A stretch of 64,000 nt of DNA from Acidobacteriota bacterium (GTDB lineage: Bacteria > Acidobacteriota > UBA6911 > RPQK01 > JAJDTT01). Where the stretch lies: NCBI GenBank assembly GCA_028874215.1, contig JAPPLF010000042.1:1-64000 (forward strand). The letters run 5' to 3'. The notes under the pieces were generated by a model. That model searched no databases, was not told the origin of the DNA, and worked only from the letters and a program-made list of their open reading frames with translations. Positions 9,513-18,376 of the stretch are shown one piece after another. Positions within the stretch are counted from its first letter, which is position 1, and each line of letters starts with the position of its first letter. Both the position numbers and the translations under genes were made by a program.

Positions 9513-12188
9513 ATGCATGCCCTGACCCTGTACCGGGACCAATACGGTCCACCCCGGGACGTGGTCCGCTTGGAGGAGGTAGAGGTTCCACGCCTCCGTG
9601 CGGCCGACGCCCGGGGAGTCCTGGTGGCCGTTCTGGCCAGCGGACCCAACTTCAATACCAATTTCGCGGCTCTGGGACTGCCGGTTCCCGTCTTCGCCCG
9701 GGGCGACAGCGCCATCCTCCACATTCCGGGAAGCGACGCGCTGGGAATCGTGGTGGATGCCGGTCCCGCGGTCCGGTCGGTGAAGGTGGGTCAGGCCGTC
9801 ATTCTCGATTCCTGGACCGGACACAACATTCGAGGCTATGAGACCCACGACGGCTTCAATGCCCAGTTCGCCATGGTCGACGAGGAACGGGCCATTCCGG
9901 TCCCTCCCTCCCTCGGCAGCCATAGTCCCGAGCAGTTGTCGGCCATGCTGCTCACCTATGGAACGGCCTACCGCACCGTGGTGGAGCGCCTGGCCGTCGG
10001 TCCGGGAGACTCCATGCTGGTCCTGGGCGGAGGGAAGGGAACCAGCTTCGCCGCCGCGCAACTGGGAAAGGCCCTCGGGGCCCGCGTGGTCCTGATGGGT
10101 TCCAATCCGGCGTTGGGCCGGTCGCTCATCGAGCGGGGAATCGCCGACTCCTTCGTCGACCGGCGGCAGATCCCGGCCGAAGTCTTCGGCGTGGTCGACG
10201 TCGGGGAGGAATACGGCAAGTGGCATGCCCGGACCGAGCCCTTTCGCCGCATCGTGCTGGCCGCCAACGACGGCCGTCCGGTGGACACGGTCTTCGAGCA
10301 TACCGGGGGCGCCAATTTCCCCCTGCTGGTTTCGGTTCTTGCCCCCAAGGGCCGGCTCGCCTTCTTCGGCGCCACCGGACGTGGCCTCAAGGGCGAATAC
10401 AAGGAGACCTTCTTCTACGACGGACGCCGGTTCGTCCTGGATGCCCGCTGGGTCTGGATGCGCCAGAAGCAGGTCCTCTTTCGGAGCGGGACCCCAGCGG
10501 AGATCTTCTCGGAGATCGGGCTGCTGCCGGGGCGAAGAGGGCTGGTCTGGGGCGCTGACCGGTACGCGCGGGAGTTCGTCGAAGCGGCGCTTCAGCGGCG
10601 GGCGGACCTGGCGGTGGTCGCGTCCCGTTCCCGGGAAGCAGAGGGACTGGCCGCTCTGTCCCGCATGGGCCTCGACGGGTCGCGGATCATCGACCGCGAC
10701 CGGTTCCGGCTACCCGTCGACATGCCGGATCCCTTGACCGACGAAGGGACGCCGAATCCCGCCTACATGTCCGACTTCATGCTGGACGCACGCGCTCTCG
10801 GGAGGGCCATCTGGGAGGTCTTCGGCCCCCGGGTCAATCCGGACTTCATCGTGGAGCGTCCCGATCAGAGCACGCTCCATGTCAGCACCTTCCTGTTGAG
10901 GGACCATGACGAGAAGGACGAGATGTCCTGCGGCATCATCGTGGCCCGCGGGTCGTCCGATCTGACCGTCTCCGGATCCCACATGTATCGGGCCGCACAG
11001 GCCCGCGAGACGGTTCGCCTGTTGGCCCGGAACCGGATCGTCATGGACCAGGAGGACCTGGAAGTGGTGGATCTGGCGGGTTTGCCGGAGATCCAGCAGA
11101 AGATGCTGGACGGCACCATGGCGAAACCCAAGGGTGTGTCGCTCGTCCAGGCGGACGGTGCGGGCCGGAAGATCTCCGACTACGAGGCCGAATACCTGGG
11201 CAGGACGCTCCGCGAGGCCGACCCGGAAAACGGCCGGTTCATCGACTTGAGCCTGATCGAAGAGGTGGGAATCCTCACCCTCCGGCGGCCGGACGCCCTG
11301 AATGCCCTCAATCAGGAACTGCTGGCCCAGCTTGCCCAACTGACGGAGGAGCTCGGAGCGCACGGAACCCTCCACGGAGGGAGGACGACCGCCCTGATCG
11401 TGCGCGGTTCCGGACGCGCATTCGTGGCGGGGGCCGACGTTCAGGGCTTTGTGGGAGGGGACGCCGAGTCCATCCGGCGGCTGGCGGCGGAGAACATGGC
11501 TCTCTTCCGGCGAGTGGAAACCCTGCCTCTTCCGGTGGTGTCGATCGTGGACGGTTTCGCACTGGGCGGCGGCAACGAGCTGGCCATGAGCACCCACTAT
11601 CGAATCGTCACCGAAAATGCCGTCATCGGACAGCCGGAGGTGAAGCTCGGCATCATCCCGGGGTACGGGGGCATGCAGCGGCTGCCGAGGCTCGTCGGTC
11701 CGCGGAGAGCCGCCGAAATGGCGGTCAACGGAGAGTCGGTGGACGGACGCACGGCGGTCCGGATCGGGCTGGCCCACGAGCTCCATCCCGCCTCCACCGC
11801 TCTGACCAGGGCGTTCCGGGTAGCGGACGAGCTCCGGTCCGGTGCGCGCCGATTCCAGGCGTCCGATTGGGACGAGCTTGCCGCCGGTCAAAGCCGGGCG
11901 TTGGAGGCGCTTTACGGAAGCGATGCCGTGAGCGGAATCCTGCAATCACCCACGCCCGTCGGCGAAGCGGCGGAAGGTCTTCGGGCCGCTCGCCGGTTCG
12001 CGGCCCGGCTGGCCCTGGATGCCATGCGGTTCGGTTACGAACGCGGATTCAGCCGCGGCATGGACAACGACGCGAGACTGTTCGGTGAAGCCGTGGCGTC
12101 GGAGTCGGGTCAGTGGTGGGTGCGGCGCTTCCTGGCAAAGGACCCCAGGCAGTCCGCCTTCGTGACGTTGCTGCAGCCTGAGGGTTGA
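9513..12188 (+). CDS. Fusion: crotonyl-CoA reductase-like MDR (two units) plus enoyl-CoA hydratase
   Basis: 891 aa from the ATG at 9513 (MHALTLYRD). A GTG at 9426 would add 29 residues of low-complexity sequence. Residues 1-330 are a medium-chain reductase of the crotonyl-CoA carboxylase/reductase type: SGPNFNTNFAALG, HIPGSDALGIVVDAG and the nucleotide loop GGGKGTSFAAAQLGKAL near 170. Residues 330-560 look like a second, incomplete reductase half, with GLVWGADRYAREF as a Rossmann-like start. Residues 576-830 are a crotonase. Its GGGNE Glu689 and QPEV Glu709 are 20 residues apart, the same spacing as the two catalytic glutamates of rat enoyl-CoA hydratase (144 and 164), so the hydratase should be active. 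Inferred role: reversible hydration of an enoyl-CoA and reduction of its double bond in one chain. Whether the reductase part carboxylates is unknown. Confidence 0.8.
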   Translation: MHALTLYRDQYGPPRDVVRLEEVEVPRLRAADARGVLVAVLASGPNFNTNFAALGLPVPVFARGDSAILHIPGSDALGIVVDAGPAVRSVKVGQAVILDSWTGHNIRGYETHDGFNAQFAMVDEERAIPVPPSLGSHSPEQLSAMLLTYGTAYRTVVERLAVGPGDSMLVLGGGKGTSFAAAQLGKALGARVVLMGSNPALGRSLIERGIADSFVDRRQIPAEVFGVVDVGEEYGKWHARTEPFRRIVLAANDGRPVDTVFEHTGGANFPLLVSVLAPKGRLAFFGATGRGLKGEYKETFFYDGRRFVLDARWVWMRQKQVLFRSGTPAEIFSEIGLLPGRRGLVWGADRYAREFVEAALQRRADLAVVASRSREAEGLAALSRMGLDGSRIIDRDRFRLPVDMPDPLTDEGTPNPAYMSDFMLDARALGRAIWEVFGPRVNPDFIVERPDQSTLHVSTFLLRDHDEKDEMSCGIIVARGSSDLTVSGSHMYRAAQARETVRLLARNRIVMDQEDLEVVDLAGLPEIQQKMLDGTMAKPKGVSLVQADGAGRKISDYEAEYLGRTLREADPENGRFIDLSLIEEVGILTLRRPDALNALNQELLAQLAQLTEELGAHGTLHGGRTTALIVRGSGRAFVAGADVQGFVGGDAESIRRLAAENMALFRRVETLPLPVVSIVDGFALGGGNELAMSTHYRIVTENAVIGQPEVKLGIIPGYGGMQRLPRLVGPRRAAEMAVNGESVDGRTAVRIGLAHELHPASTALTRAFRVADELRSGARRFQASDWDELAAGQSRALEALYGSDAVSGILQSPTPVGEAAEGLRAARRFAARLALDAMRFGYERGFSRGMDNDARLFGEAVASESGQWWVRRFLAKDPRQSAFVTLLQPEG

Positions 12189-12197
12189 CCGGGGGCG

Positions 12198-12722
12198 TCA
12201 GCGGTTCCTGGCCGGATTCTCCAGGAACAGCCTGAAACGGACCTGCTCCCAATCGCCCCAATTCCTCCTCCTCTGAAAGAGAAAGTGGACCTCCGAGTCC
12301 TCCGATCCGCGAAAGGCCCGGAGCGTATTCTCCCAGTTTTGCTCCTGGTCCTGGTACTGCGGCCGGCCCGTCTTGCTCAACTGCCTTTCTTCCGCCGTTC
12401 CCAGCGGGACGGCCGTCGACCGGAGATACAGAGTTCCGACCAAGGGAATGACTCGATCCGTCTCCGTTTCAGCGCCCTCTTGGCCCGCGACAGTGGTCAC
12501 GACCTGCTCGCCCCGCAGAAAGACCAGGGAACAGCCCTCCTCCTCGCGGCGGACTTCCAGGTCGAAGCCACCCCGGTCCAACCGCTTACCGCCCTCCGTG
12601 TAAAGAGTTCGATCCAGCCGAATCTCCGTCACGTAGACCTCGCCGGCTGCCGTCGCCACTCCGAGTCCCACCATCACAATCATCGTCAGTAGGGATCTTG
12701 TAGTCTGCCGAGCTATTCCCAC
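12198..12722 (-). CDS. Small exported protein of unknown function
   Basis: 174 aa using the GTG at 12722, which has AGGACC upstream and gives a normal signal peptide (RQTTRSLL, then a hydrophobic run ending GVATAAGE). A longer frame to 12893 would overlap hicA and lacks a signal at its start. The mature part is beta-rich and charged, with EVYVTEIRLDRTLYTEGGKR and a C-terminal NWGDWEQVRFRLFLENP. No family is recognised. The gene converges on the reductase/hydratase fusion, 10 bases from its stop. Confidence 0.55.
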   Translation of the reverse strand: MGIARQTTRSLLTMIVMVGLGVATAAGEVYVTEIRLDRTLYTEGGKRLDRGGFDLEVRREEEGCSLVFLRGEQVVTTVAGQEGAETETDRVIPLVGTLYLRSTAVPLGTAEERQLSKTGRPQYQDQEQNWENTLRAFRGSEDSEVHFLFQRRRNWGDWEQVRFRLFLENPARNR

Positions 12723-12822
12723 GGAGGTCCTGACAATAGCGCTCCGTACAGACTTCACGTTGCAATCCCACACGGCACGTAGTGCGCTGCTGATCGCCTT
12801 TGATCTCGGGTTTGGACGAGAA

Positions 12823-13017
12823 TTATCTTTTCCCGACCACCGGAACCGAGAGGTTCCGACAGATCTTATCTGCCAAACGGTTGGGTATCTCAAGATGACG
12901 TGGGACGGTCTCGACTGCGCCCGTATTCGGATTGCACCAAAGCGAGTGAGATCTTCCTTCCCGCTTGAGAAAACACCCGTGCCTTCGGAGGTGCCGGAGC
13001 AGGCCGGACCTCTTCAT
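12823..13017 (-). CDS. hicA: HicA-type mRNA interferase toxin
   Basis: 64 aa, the normal size of HicA. The double-stranded-RNA-binding-like fold shows in KRSGLLRHLRRHGCFLKREG, followed by the catalytic His24 in GRSHSLW. It ends VPRHLEIPNRLADKICRNL, a typical HicA tail. HicA cleaves mRNA when free of HicB. It overlaps the 3' end of hicB by 4 bases, so the antitoxin is translated first. Confidence 0.85.
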   Translation of the reverse strand: MKRSGLLRHLRRHGCFLKREGRSHSLWCNPNTGAVETVPRHLEIPNRLADKICRNLSVPVVGKR

Positions 13018-13229
13018 GGCACCGTGACAGTTTCTCGGATTGCTTCAGGGGGTACACCCCGCAATCCCTCCTCGCGCCGATCCTCCAGGATAAGTGCTAT
13101 GGCTTCAGCTAAATTGTCGCGGGCTTCACGCTTGGTTCTTCCCTGTCCATTGGCTCCAGGGATTTCAGGGCAATAGGCGATGTGCCAGTCTCCGTCCTGC
13201 TCGATAATGGCCGTGAACTGATTTTCCAA
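13014..13229 (-). CDS. hicB: HicB-type antitoxin
   Basis: 71 aa starting at a TTG (13229), with GGGAG about 9 bases upstream. It has the partial RNase H-like fold of HicB: FTAIIEQDGDWHIAYCPEIPG, then TKREARDNLAEAIALILEDR. No extra DNA-binding domain is visible at the C-terminus, so autoregulation may be weak or use the short form of HicB. The rare TTG start would limit antitoxin output. Confidence 0.83.
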   Translation of the reverse strand: MENQFTAIIEQDGDWHIAYCPEIPGANGQGRTKREARDNLAEAIALILEDRREEGLRGVPPEAIRETVTVP

Positions 13230-13262
13230 TGGAGAAATCTCCCAAGTTTTCCAGATCTAATA

Positions 13263-14732
13263 TTAGCTCGCCTGAAGGAGCCGTTGCGAGAGGTCGTTGT
13301 ATCCGCCCACGTCGGTGAGCCGCCGGTCTCGTCCCTGGAAGAAGTAGGTGAGTCCTTCGTGGTCCAGACCCAGCAGGGAGAGGATGGTGGCGTGCAGGTC
13401 GTGGACGTGGACCTTGTCCTCGGTCACCTTCATTCCCAGATCGTCGGTGGCGCCGATGGCCTTTCCTCCCTGGATTCCGGCTCCCGCCATCCAGCAGGAG
13501 AAGCCGTACGGGTGGTGGTCCCGGCCGAGTTTCCCCTGCACGAATGGGGTTCGGCCGAACTCTCCGGAACAGAATACGAGGGTGCTGTCCATCAGTCCGC
13601 GCTGTTTGAGATCCTGCAGGAGGCCGGCGATGGGCTGGTCCACCTTCCTGGAGTTTTCCCAGTGGTTTCGGGAGCACTGCTCGTGGCCGTCCCAGTCGGT
13701 GCTGATCAGGTGCACGAAACGGACGCCGCGCTCCAACATGCGCCGGGTCAGCAGGCACATCCGCCCGAACTTCCGGCTCTTTTCCTGGTCCAGTCCGTAT
13801 AGGCGCCGGACGTGTTCCGGCTCCCGGGAAAGGTCCACCAATTCCGGCGCAGCGGTCTGCATCCGGAAGGCCAGCTCGTAGTTGGTGATGCGAGCCGCCA
13901 GACTCGTGTCGTCGGCGCGGTCCTGGTAGTGCCGCCGGTTCGACTTCCGGATCCAGTCCAGGAGGTTCCGCTGATCCGCCGCGGTCATCTCCCGGGGCGG
14001 AGTCAGGTCCTTGAGGGGAGAGCCCTCGGAACGGAGCAGGGTGCCCTGATAGATGGCGGGCAGGAACCCGGAGCCGAAGTGGTTCCGGTTGGTCCGGCCC
14101 CACAAGTTGCCGTCGGTCATCACCATGTAGGCGGGAAGGTTGTCGTTCTCGCTCCCCAGGCCGTAGAGGATCCAGGACCCGACGCTGGGATGCCCGTTCA
14201 GGATGGAGCCGGTGCTGAGATAGTTGCTCGCCGGACCGTGGACGAAGGAGTCGTGGTAACAGGAGCGCACCACCGCCAGATCGTCGGCATGGGCGGCCAC
14301 GTTCCGCATGAGATCCGAAATTTCCAGGCCCGAGTCGCCGTACCGGCGAAAGGGGATGTCCGAACCCATCAGCTTGGCATCTCCGGCGGCGATATTGGCG
14401 AAATTGAGATCGTCCGAGGCGAAGCTCTGAGGAAGGGTCTGACCATCGAAGCGGGTCAGGACCGGCTTGGGATCCAGGGTGTCCACGTGGCTGGCGCCTC
14501 CCTGGAGATAGATAAAGACCACGTTGCGGCCGCGGGCGCTCCGGTGCGGCGGCTTGGGCGCGAGCGGGTGCGGGACCGGTTCCCGGGTTCCCTTGGCGGA
14601 GGCCGTCCGGAAGAACGATTCCCGCTCCAGCAGATGGATCAACGGCAGGGACCCGAAGCCCATTCCCCACTTGCTCAGAAACTCCCGGCGGGAGCCGGCC
14701 GTCTCATGGCGCTGGCAACGGAAGGGATTCAT
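13263..14732 (-). CDS. DUF1501 family exported protein (second copy)
   Basis: 489 aa with a twin-arginine type N-terminus (SRREFLSKWGMGFGSLP). It has the same family landmarks as the DUF1501 protein at 8.1-9.4 kb: YLQGGASHVDTLDPK and GEFGRTPFVQGKLGRDHHP. It is longer by about 40 residues and clearly diverged. It lies 15 bases downstream of the DUF1549/1553 gene at 14748-17372, in the same order as the first pair, so this is a repeated two-gene module. Confidence 0.87.
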   Translation of the reverse strand: MNPFRCQRHETAGSRREFLSKWGMGFGSLPLIHLLERESFFRTASAKGTREPVPHPLAPKPPHRSARGRNVVFIYLQGGASHVDTLDPKPVLTRFDGQTLPQSFASDDLNFANIAAGDAKLMGSDIPFRRYGDSGLEISDLMRNVAAHADDLAVVRSCYHDSFVHGPASNYLSTGSILNGHPSVGSWILYGLGSENDNLPAYMVMTDGNLWGRTNRNHFGSGFLPAIYQGTLLRSEGSPLKDLTPPREMTAADQRNLLDWIRKSNRRHYQDRADDTSLAARITNYELAFRMQTAAPELVDLSREPEHVRRLYGLDQEKSRKFGRMCLLTRRMLERGVRFVHLISTDWDGHEQCSRNHWENSRKVDQPIAGLLQDLKQRGLMDSTLVFCSGEFGRTPFVQGKLGRDHHPYGFSCWMAGAGIQGGKAIGATDDLGMKVTEDKVHVHDLHATILSLLGLDHEGLTYFFQGRDRRLTDVGGYNDLSQRLLQAS

Positions 14733-14747
14733 GGATCTTGCCGCTTC

Positions 14748-17372
14748 TCAGTCAATATGGCTGAACTCGTTGAGATTAAACAGGCCCAGGCAGAGCTGGG
14801 TCAAGGCTGCCGCCCGGGGCCGCGGGATTTTCTCGAGCTCGGCCGGCAGCTCGGACCAACTCTCCGTCTTCACCTCGCGGGCCCGGGCCGACATCAATTC
14901 CAGCGCCTCCTTCTTCTCCTCGGGCGAAGGCGCCCGGCTCAAGGCCAGCCGCCACGCTTTTTCGACCCAGGCTGCCGGGTCGTCCCCCTCGCTCTCCACC
15001 AGCCGGGACGCAAAGGCCACGGCCTGCCGGAAGGCCATCCGGTTGTTGAGGAACCAGAGGGCCTGCGGCGCCACCGTGGTGACGTCGCGGCGGGGGCAAC
15101 TCACGGCGTTCTGGGGGCTGTCGAAGACGTCGAACATGGGAAACCGGAGATTGCGGCGGCTGAGGATGTAGACGCCCCGGCGGTACTGGGATTCGGGGTC
15201 CGCAGCGGTCAGCCAACCTTTGGGACCTCCCAGGCTTGCCATCTCTTCATCTCCCAGCGGCGGCGCCGCCGGACGGCCGTACGCCCCGAGATTCAAAGTG
15301 CCGGCCGCCGCAAGTGTGGCGTCCCAGAGGACTTCCGCTTCCAACCGCCGCCGGTTCATTCTCCAGAGGAGACGGTTTTCGGGGTCCAGAGAGAGAGCGG
15401 CCGGGTCGCTGTGCAAGCTGGACATGCGGTAGGTGCTGGAGTTCAGGATCAGCCAGTGCATCGCCTTCAGGCTCCAGTTCCGGGCTGTGAACTCGACAGC
15501 CAGCCAATCCAGGAGCTGCGGATGGCTGGGAGCCTCCCCCTGGCGGCCGTAGTCGTTGGGAGTTCTCACCAGTCCTCGTCCCAAATGCCACTGCCAGAGC
15601 CGGTTCACCATGACCCGGGCGGTGAGAGGGTGGTCGGGACGGCTCAGCCAGAGCGCCAACTGCTTGCGGGGGCGTTTGTCCATTGATCCCGAGAAGACGC
15701 CATTGGGATCGGTCTCCCCGCTCAACACCGCCGGGAAGCCGGGTCCGACCCGTTCCTCCTTTTGTCTGAACTCGCCTCGACTCAAGACGTGAACGGGCGC
15801 GGAAGCCTCCGGATCGTAGTGACCCAGCACTGAAGCGGTCGGCAACTCAAGCAGTCCTTCGAACCGGACCAGATTGGAGCCCTCGATCTCGGAGACCTTG
15901 AGTACGGCCCGGGCCAGCCCGATAAGCAATTTTTCGTGTTCGTCCTTCTCCGGCCCGGTCAGAGCCTCCTCGAACTTGACTGCACGAACCGCCTCCATCA
16001 GGAGCTTCGCCAATTCTTCCTGCTCCGGGGTCCGACGATCCTTTTCCGTCTCGTAGGCCTCGACCACCTCCGGTGGAAATTTCGCTTTCTGCTCCTGTTC
16101 GATCCTCTTTTTGACCTGTTTCTCGAATCGGCGGTAAGCGGAACGGCCTTCGTCCACGGCGATGACGGCGGGGTAGTCGATGTTCCGCGAGACCGCCTGA
16201 ATGGGACTCATGACGGGGATGTCGACCTTGCGGCTGTTGGCAAACAGCGCTTGGAATGCGTAGTAGTCCCTCTGGCTGATGGGGTCGGCCTTGTGATCGT
16301 GACAGCGGGCGCAGCCCAGAGTGAGCCCCAGGAAGGCGGCGCCGGTGGTGTCCGCCCAGTCGGTCAGCTCCTCGGCGCGCAATTGCGCGCCATCCTGCAT
16401 CGACTCCAGCACTTCCGGCCCGAACGTGTAGAGGCCGGTTCCGACCCGGGCTTCCAGGTATTCGTTCTTCTTCAGGGGAATGGTCCGGCTCCCCAGCAGC
16501 TCGAATCGTTGGGGCCAAAGCTCGTCTCCGGCGATCTGCTCCTGCAGGAAGCGGTCGTAGGGCTTGTCCTCGTTGAACGACTTGATGACGTAGTCCCGAT
16601 AGCGCCAGGCGTTGGGATAGTAGTGATCCGACTCGTATCCGCTGCTGTCGGCATAGCGGACCACGTCCAGCCAGTGCCGGGCCCAGCGCTCGCCGTAGCG
16701 CGGCGATTCCAGCAACTCGCCCACCATCCTGCCGTAGGCGTCCGGCGAGTCGTCTCCCAGGTGCCGGTCCATCTGCTCCGGCGTCGGCGGAAGTCCGATG
16801 AGGTCGAAGTAGGCCCTTCGGATCAGGGTTCTCCGGTCGGCCTCGGGAGCCGGTTTCAAGCCCTTCTCCTGCAACCGGGCCAGCACGAAGGCATCGATGG
16901 GGTTGCTGACCCAACCGTCCGCATCCGCCGCCGGAACGGCAGGCCGCTGGAGCTTCCGGAACGACCACCAGGAGGGTGGGGAGGGACCGTCATCGCGAAC
17001 GCTGGCCCAGGGGAGGCCGCCGTCGATCCAGCCGCGCAGCACTTCCAGATCCGCAGCCGCCAGCGGAGAGCCGCCCGGAGGCATTTTCAGCTCGCCGTCA
17101 TGGGACGCGGCCAGAAACAGCAGGCTCGAGCCGGCGTCTCCGGGGACCGCCGCCGGACCCCGGTGGCCGCCTTCCAGCAGAGCTTGCCGGCTGCCCAGAT
17201 CAAGTCCCCCCTGGCGCGCCACGCCATGGCAGGCAAGGCAGTCCCGCTCCAGGATCTGGAGAGCGTCGGCCGCCAAAGACCCGTCCGCTTCGGAACGGCT
17301 GGAACTACCCTCCAGAAACGGCAGCAAGCAACTGGATACGACGGCGAGTAGCAACCACGGCCGACTATTCAT
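14748..17372 (-). CDS. Cytochrome-c-motif / DUF1549-DUF1553 exported protein (PSD1 type)
   Basis: 874 aa with a signal peptide (about 5-22). A planctomycete-type cytochrome c domain with CLACH at about 45-49 follows, then DUF1549 (about 150-370, with CARCHDHKADPI) and DUF1553 (about 560-850). Unlike the paralogue at 5.4-8.0 kb it has no BIG2 domains, and it uses standard C-x2-C-H motifs. It is first in an operon with the DUF1501 gene. Heme binding outside the cytoplasm is likely. The reaction is unknown. Confidence 0.88.
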   Translation of the reverse strand: MNSRPWLLLAVVSSCLLPFLEGSSSRSEADGSLAADALQILERDCLACHGVARQGGLDLGSRQALLEGGHRGPAAVPGDAGSSLLFLAASHDGELKMPPGGSPLAAADLEVLRGWIDGGLPWASVRDDGPSPPSWWSFRKLQRPAVPAADADGWVSNPIDAFVLARLQEKGLKPAPEADRRTLIRRAYFDLIGLPPTPEQMDRHLGDDSPDAYGRMVGELLESPRYGERWARHWLDVVRYADSSGYESDHYYPNAWRYRDYVIKSFNEDKPYDRFLQEQIAGDELWPQRFELLGSRTIPLKKNEYLEARVGTGLYTFGPEVLESMQDGAQLRAEELTDWADTTGAAFLGLTLGCARCHDHKADPISQRDYYAFQALFANSRKVDIPVMSPIQAVSRNIDYPAVIAVDEGRSAYRRFEKQVKKRIEQEQKAKFPPEVVEAYETEKDRRTPEQEELAKLLMEAVRAVKFEEALTGPEKDEHEKLLIGLARAVLKVSEIEGSNLVRFEGLLELPTASVLGHYDPEASAPVHVLSRGEFRQKEERVGPGFPAVLSGETDPNGVFSGSMDKRPRKQLALWLSRPDHPLTARVMVNRLWQWHLGRGLVRTPNDYGRQGEAPSHPQLLDWLAVEFTARNWSLKAMHWLILNSSTYRMSSLHSDPAALSLDPENRLLWRMNRRRLEAEVLWDATLAAAGTLNLGAYGRPAAPPLGDEEMASLGGPKGWLTAADPESQYRRGVYILSRRNLRFPMFDVFDSPQNAVSCPRRDVTTVAPQALWFLNNRMAFRQAVAFASRLVESEGDDPAAWVEKAWRLALSRAPSPEEKKEALELMSARAREVKTESWSELPAELEKIPRPRAAALTQLCLGLFNLNEFSHID

Positions 17373-17468
17373 GGATTCGATTCCGGAAGTGGAAATCGGT
17401 CCGTCTATACCTGCGTAAGTCTACCAATTCCGATCAGGTGTTGCTGATAGTAGGTTCTTGTTGGGACA

Positions 17469-17484
17469 GCGGCTTTCTTGCCGC
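17469..17484. repeat. Intergenic palindrome (TTTCTT loop)
   Basis: GCGGC-TTTCTT-GCCGC has five-base arms. Its loop resembles that of the other small palindromes in this window. Confidence 0.5.
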
Positions 17485-17519
17485 CGCACTCCGATGGTTC
17501 ACGGGGAAGGAAACCTCAC

Positions 17520-17942
17520 TTACGGCATCACGTCGAGACCCTCCAATTCGGCGGCGATCGACAGCCGCTGGTCAAGACAAACGAAGGTGAGAGGGGAACT
17601 CAATTGTTCCTGCACCAACATCGCGGCGGCAAGCTGACCCGCATCCGCGGCGCGCAAGGAATGCCGTGCCAACAGCAGGTTCGCTCGCACTCGAACGGCG
17701 AGGATGTCCGTTACCTCATCCCAATGGGAGGCGAAGGCATCGAATTGTCTGAGCAGGTTTCGCCGCTGCAGGCGAGTCAGCGCCTCTTCACGTGTCCGTC
17801 GTTCAATCGCGCTTACGATCTCGGTTCTTGTCCAGGCCCAGGTGATGATCCGGTCGTCTTCCGCCAATCGATCATGTGCCCAGCCACTTTTGGTTTCGGC
17901 AATGATCAGCGGCACCACCGCAGATGCATCCCAGTACCTCAC
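17520..17942 (-). CDS. vapC: PIN-domain ribonuclease toxin (VapC type)
   Basis: 140 aa PIN domain. The four acidic active-site residues can be placed as Asp5 (YWDASAVV), Glu41 (TRTEIVSAI), Asp100 (LRAADAGQLA) and Asp124 (CLDQRL), so it should be an active, magnesium-dependent RNase. It overlaps the antitoxin gene by 4 bases and is translated after it. Confidence 0.85.
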   Translation of the reverse strand: MRYWDASAVVPLIIAETKSGWAHDRLAEDDRIITWAWTRTEIVSAIERRTREEALTRLQRRNLLRQFDAFASHWDEVTDILAVRVRANLLLARHSLRAADAGQLAAAMLVQEQLSSPLTFVCLDQRLSIAAELEGLDVMP

Positions 17943-18220
17943 AACCGGTCCTTGCGATCCTCGGCCAGCGCCTCGGAAATGCTCACCGGCAACACCAGTC
18001 GAGGCTTGTCCAGAATAGCAGCCGCGCCGCCTCGGCCCGGTCTGATCACTCCTTGGCTGATCAGCCGTTCTCGGGCTCCCTGGTCTTCCCCGGCTCCTGT
18101 TGCAACAAGTCTCGCGACCGGTTTGCCGCGGTCGAGAATCTGGACCTCCCCGCCTCGCCGGACCTCCCGAACGTAGTATGAGAGATTGGCCTTCAACTCG
18201 GAAATCGACACCGTCGTCAT
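17939..18220 (-). CDS. Phd/YefM-type antitoxin
   Basis: 93 aa from the ATG at 18220. The frame is open 42 codons further, but that part reads through the operator-like repeats and has no family similarity. The N-terminus MTTVSISELKANLSYYVREV is a typical Phd/YefM DNA-binding fold, and GGEVQILDRGKPVARLV is the family's beta-hairpin. The C-terminal third should wrap the PIN toxin. The region just upstream carries two matching palindromic sites (18224-18259). Confidence 0.85.
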   Translation of the reverse strand: MTTVSISELKANLSYYVREVRRGGEVQILDRGKPVARLVATGAGEDQGARERLISQGVIRPGRGGAAAILDKPRLVLPVSISEALAEDRKDRL

Positions 18221-18223
18221 AGT

Positions 18224-18259
18224 GACTAATATAGTCTTAATAATGAGACTATTCAAGTC
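18224..18259. promoter_or_regulatory. Double operator-like site upstream of the phd antitoxin gene
   Basis: Two copies of GACT-N5-AGTC lie at 18224-18236 and 18247-18259, with centres 23 bases apart. Between them ATAGTCT and AGACTAT form a further perfect inverted repeat (18231-18252). The block ends 4 bases before the antitoxin start codon. It is probably where the Phd-VapC complex represses its own operon. Confidence 0.55.
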
Positions 18260-18350
18260 TGAAACAGAATTGTGGGTGACAAAGGAAGGAGAAATTTCCC
18301 CACCGGATGCTTCCCGGCCATTTTTTGATGCGTTCTCTCCCGTCACGGTC

Positions 18351-18370
18351 TGTAGTCAATTGGCTACAAT
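18351..18370 (+). promoter_or_regulatory. -10 element within a small palindrome, before higB
   Basis: TGTAG-TCAATTGG-CTACA is an inverted repeat whose right arm overlaps TACAAT (18365-18370), a good -10. The toxin ATG is at 18377, so the transcript would have almost no leader. Confidence 0.4.
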
Positions 18371-18376
18371 TTTGAC

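Noticed and set aside
7932-10301. 789-codon frame on the - strand
   Set aside because: It runs across two well-supported + strand genes and their spacer, and shows only His/Gly/Val-rich shadow composition.
13812-15686. 624-codon frame on the + strand
   Set aside because: It covers parts of two - strand genes of recognised families and has no start signal.
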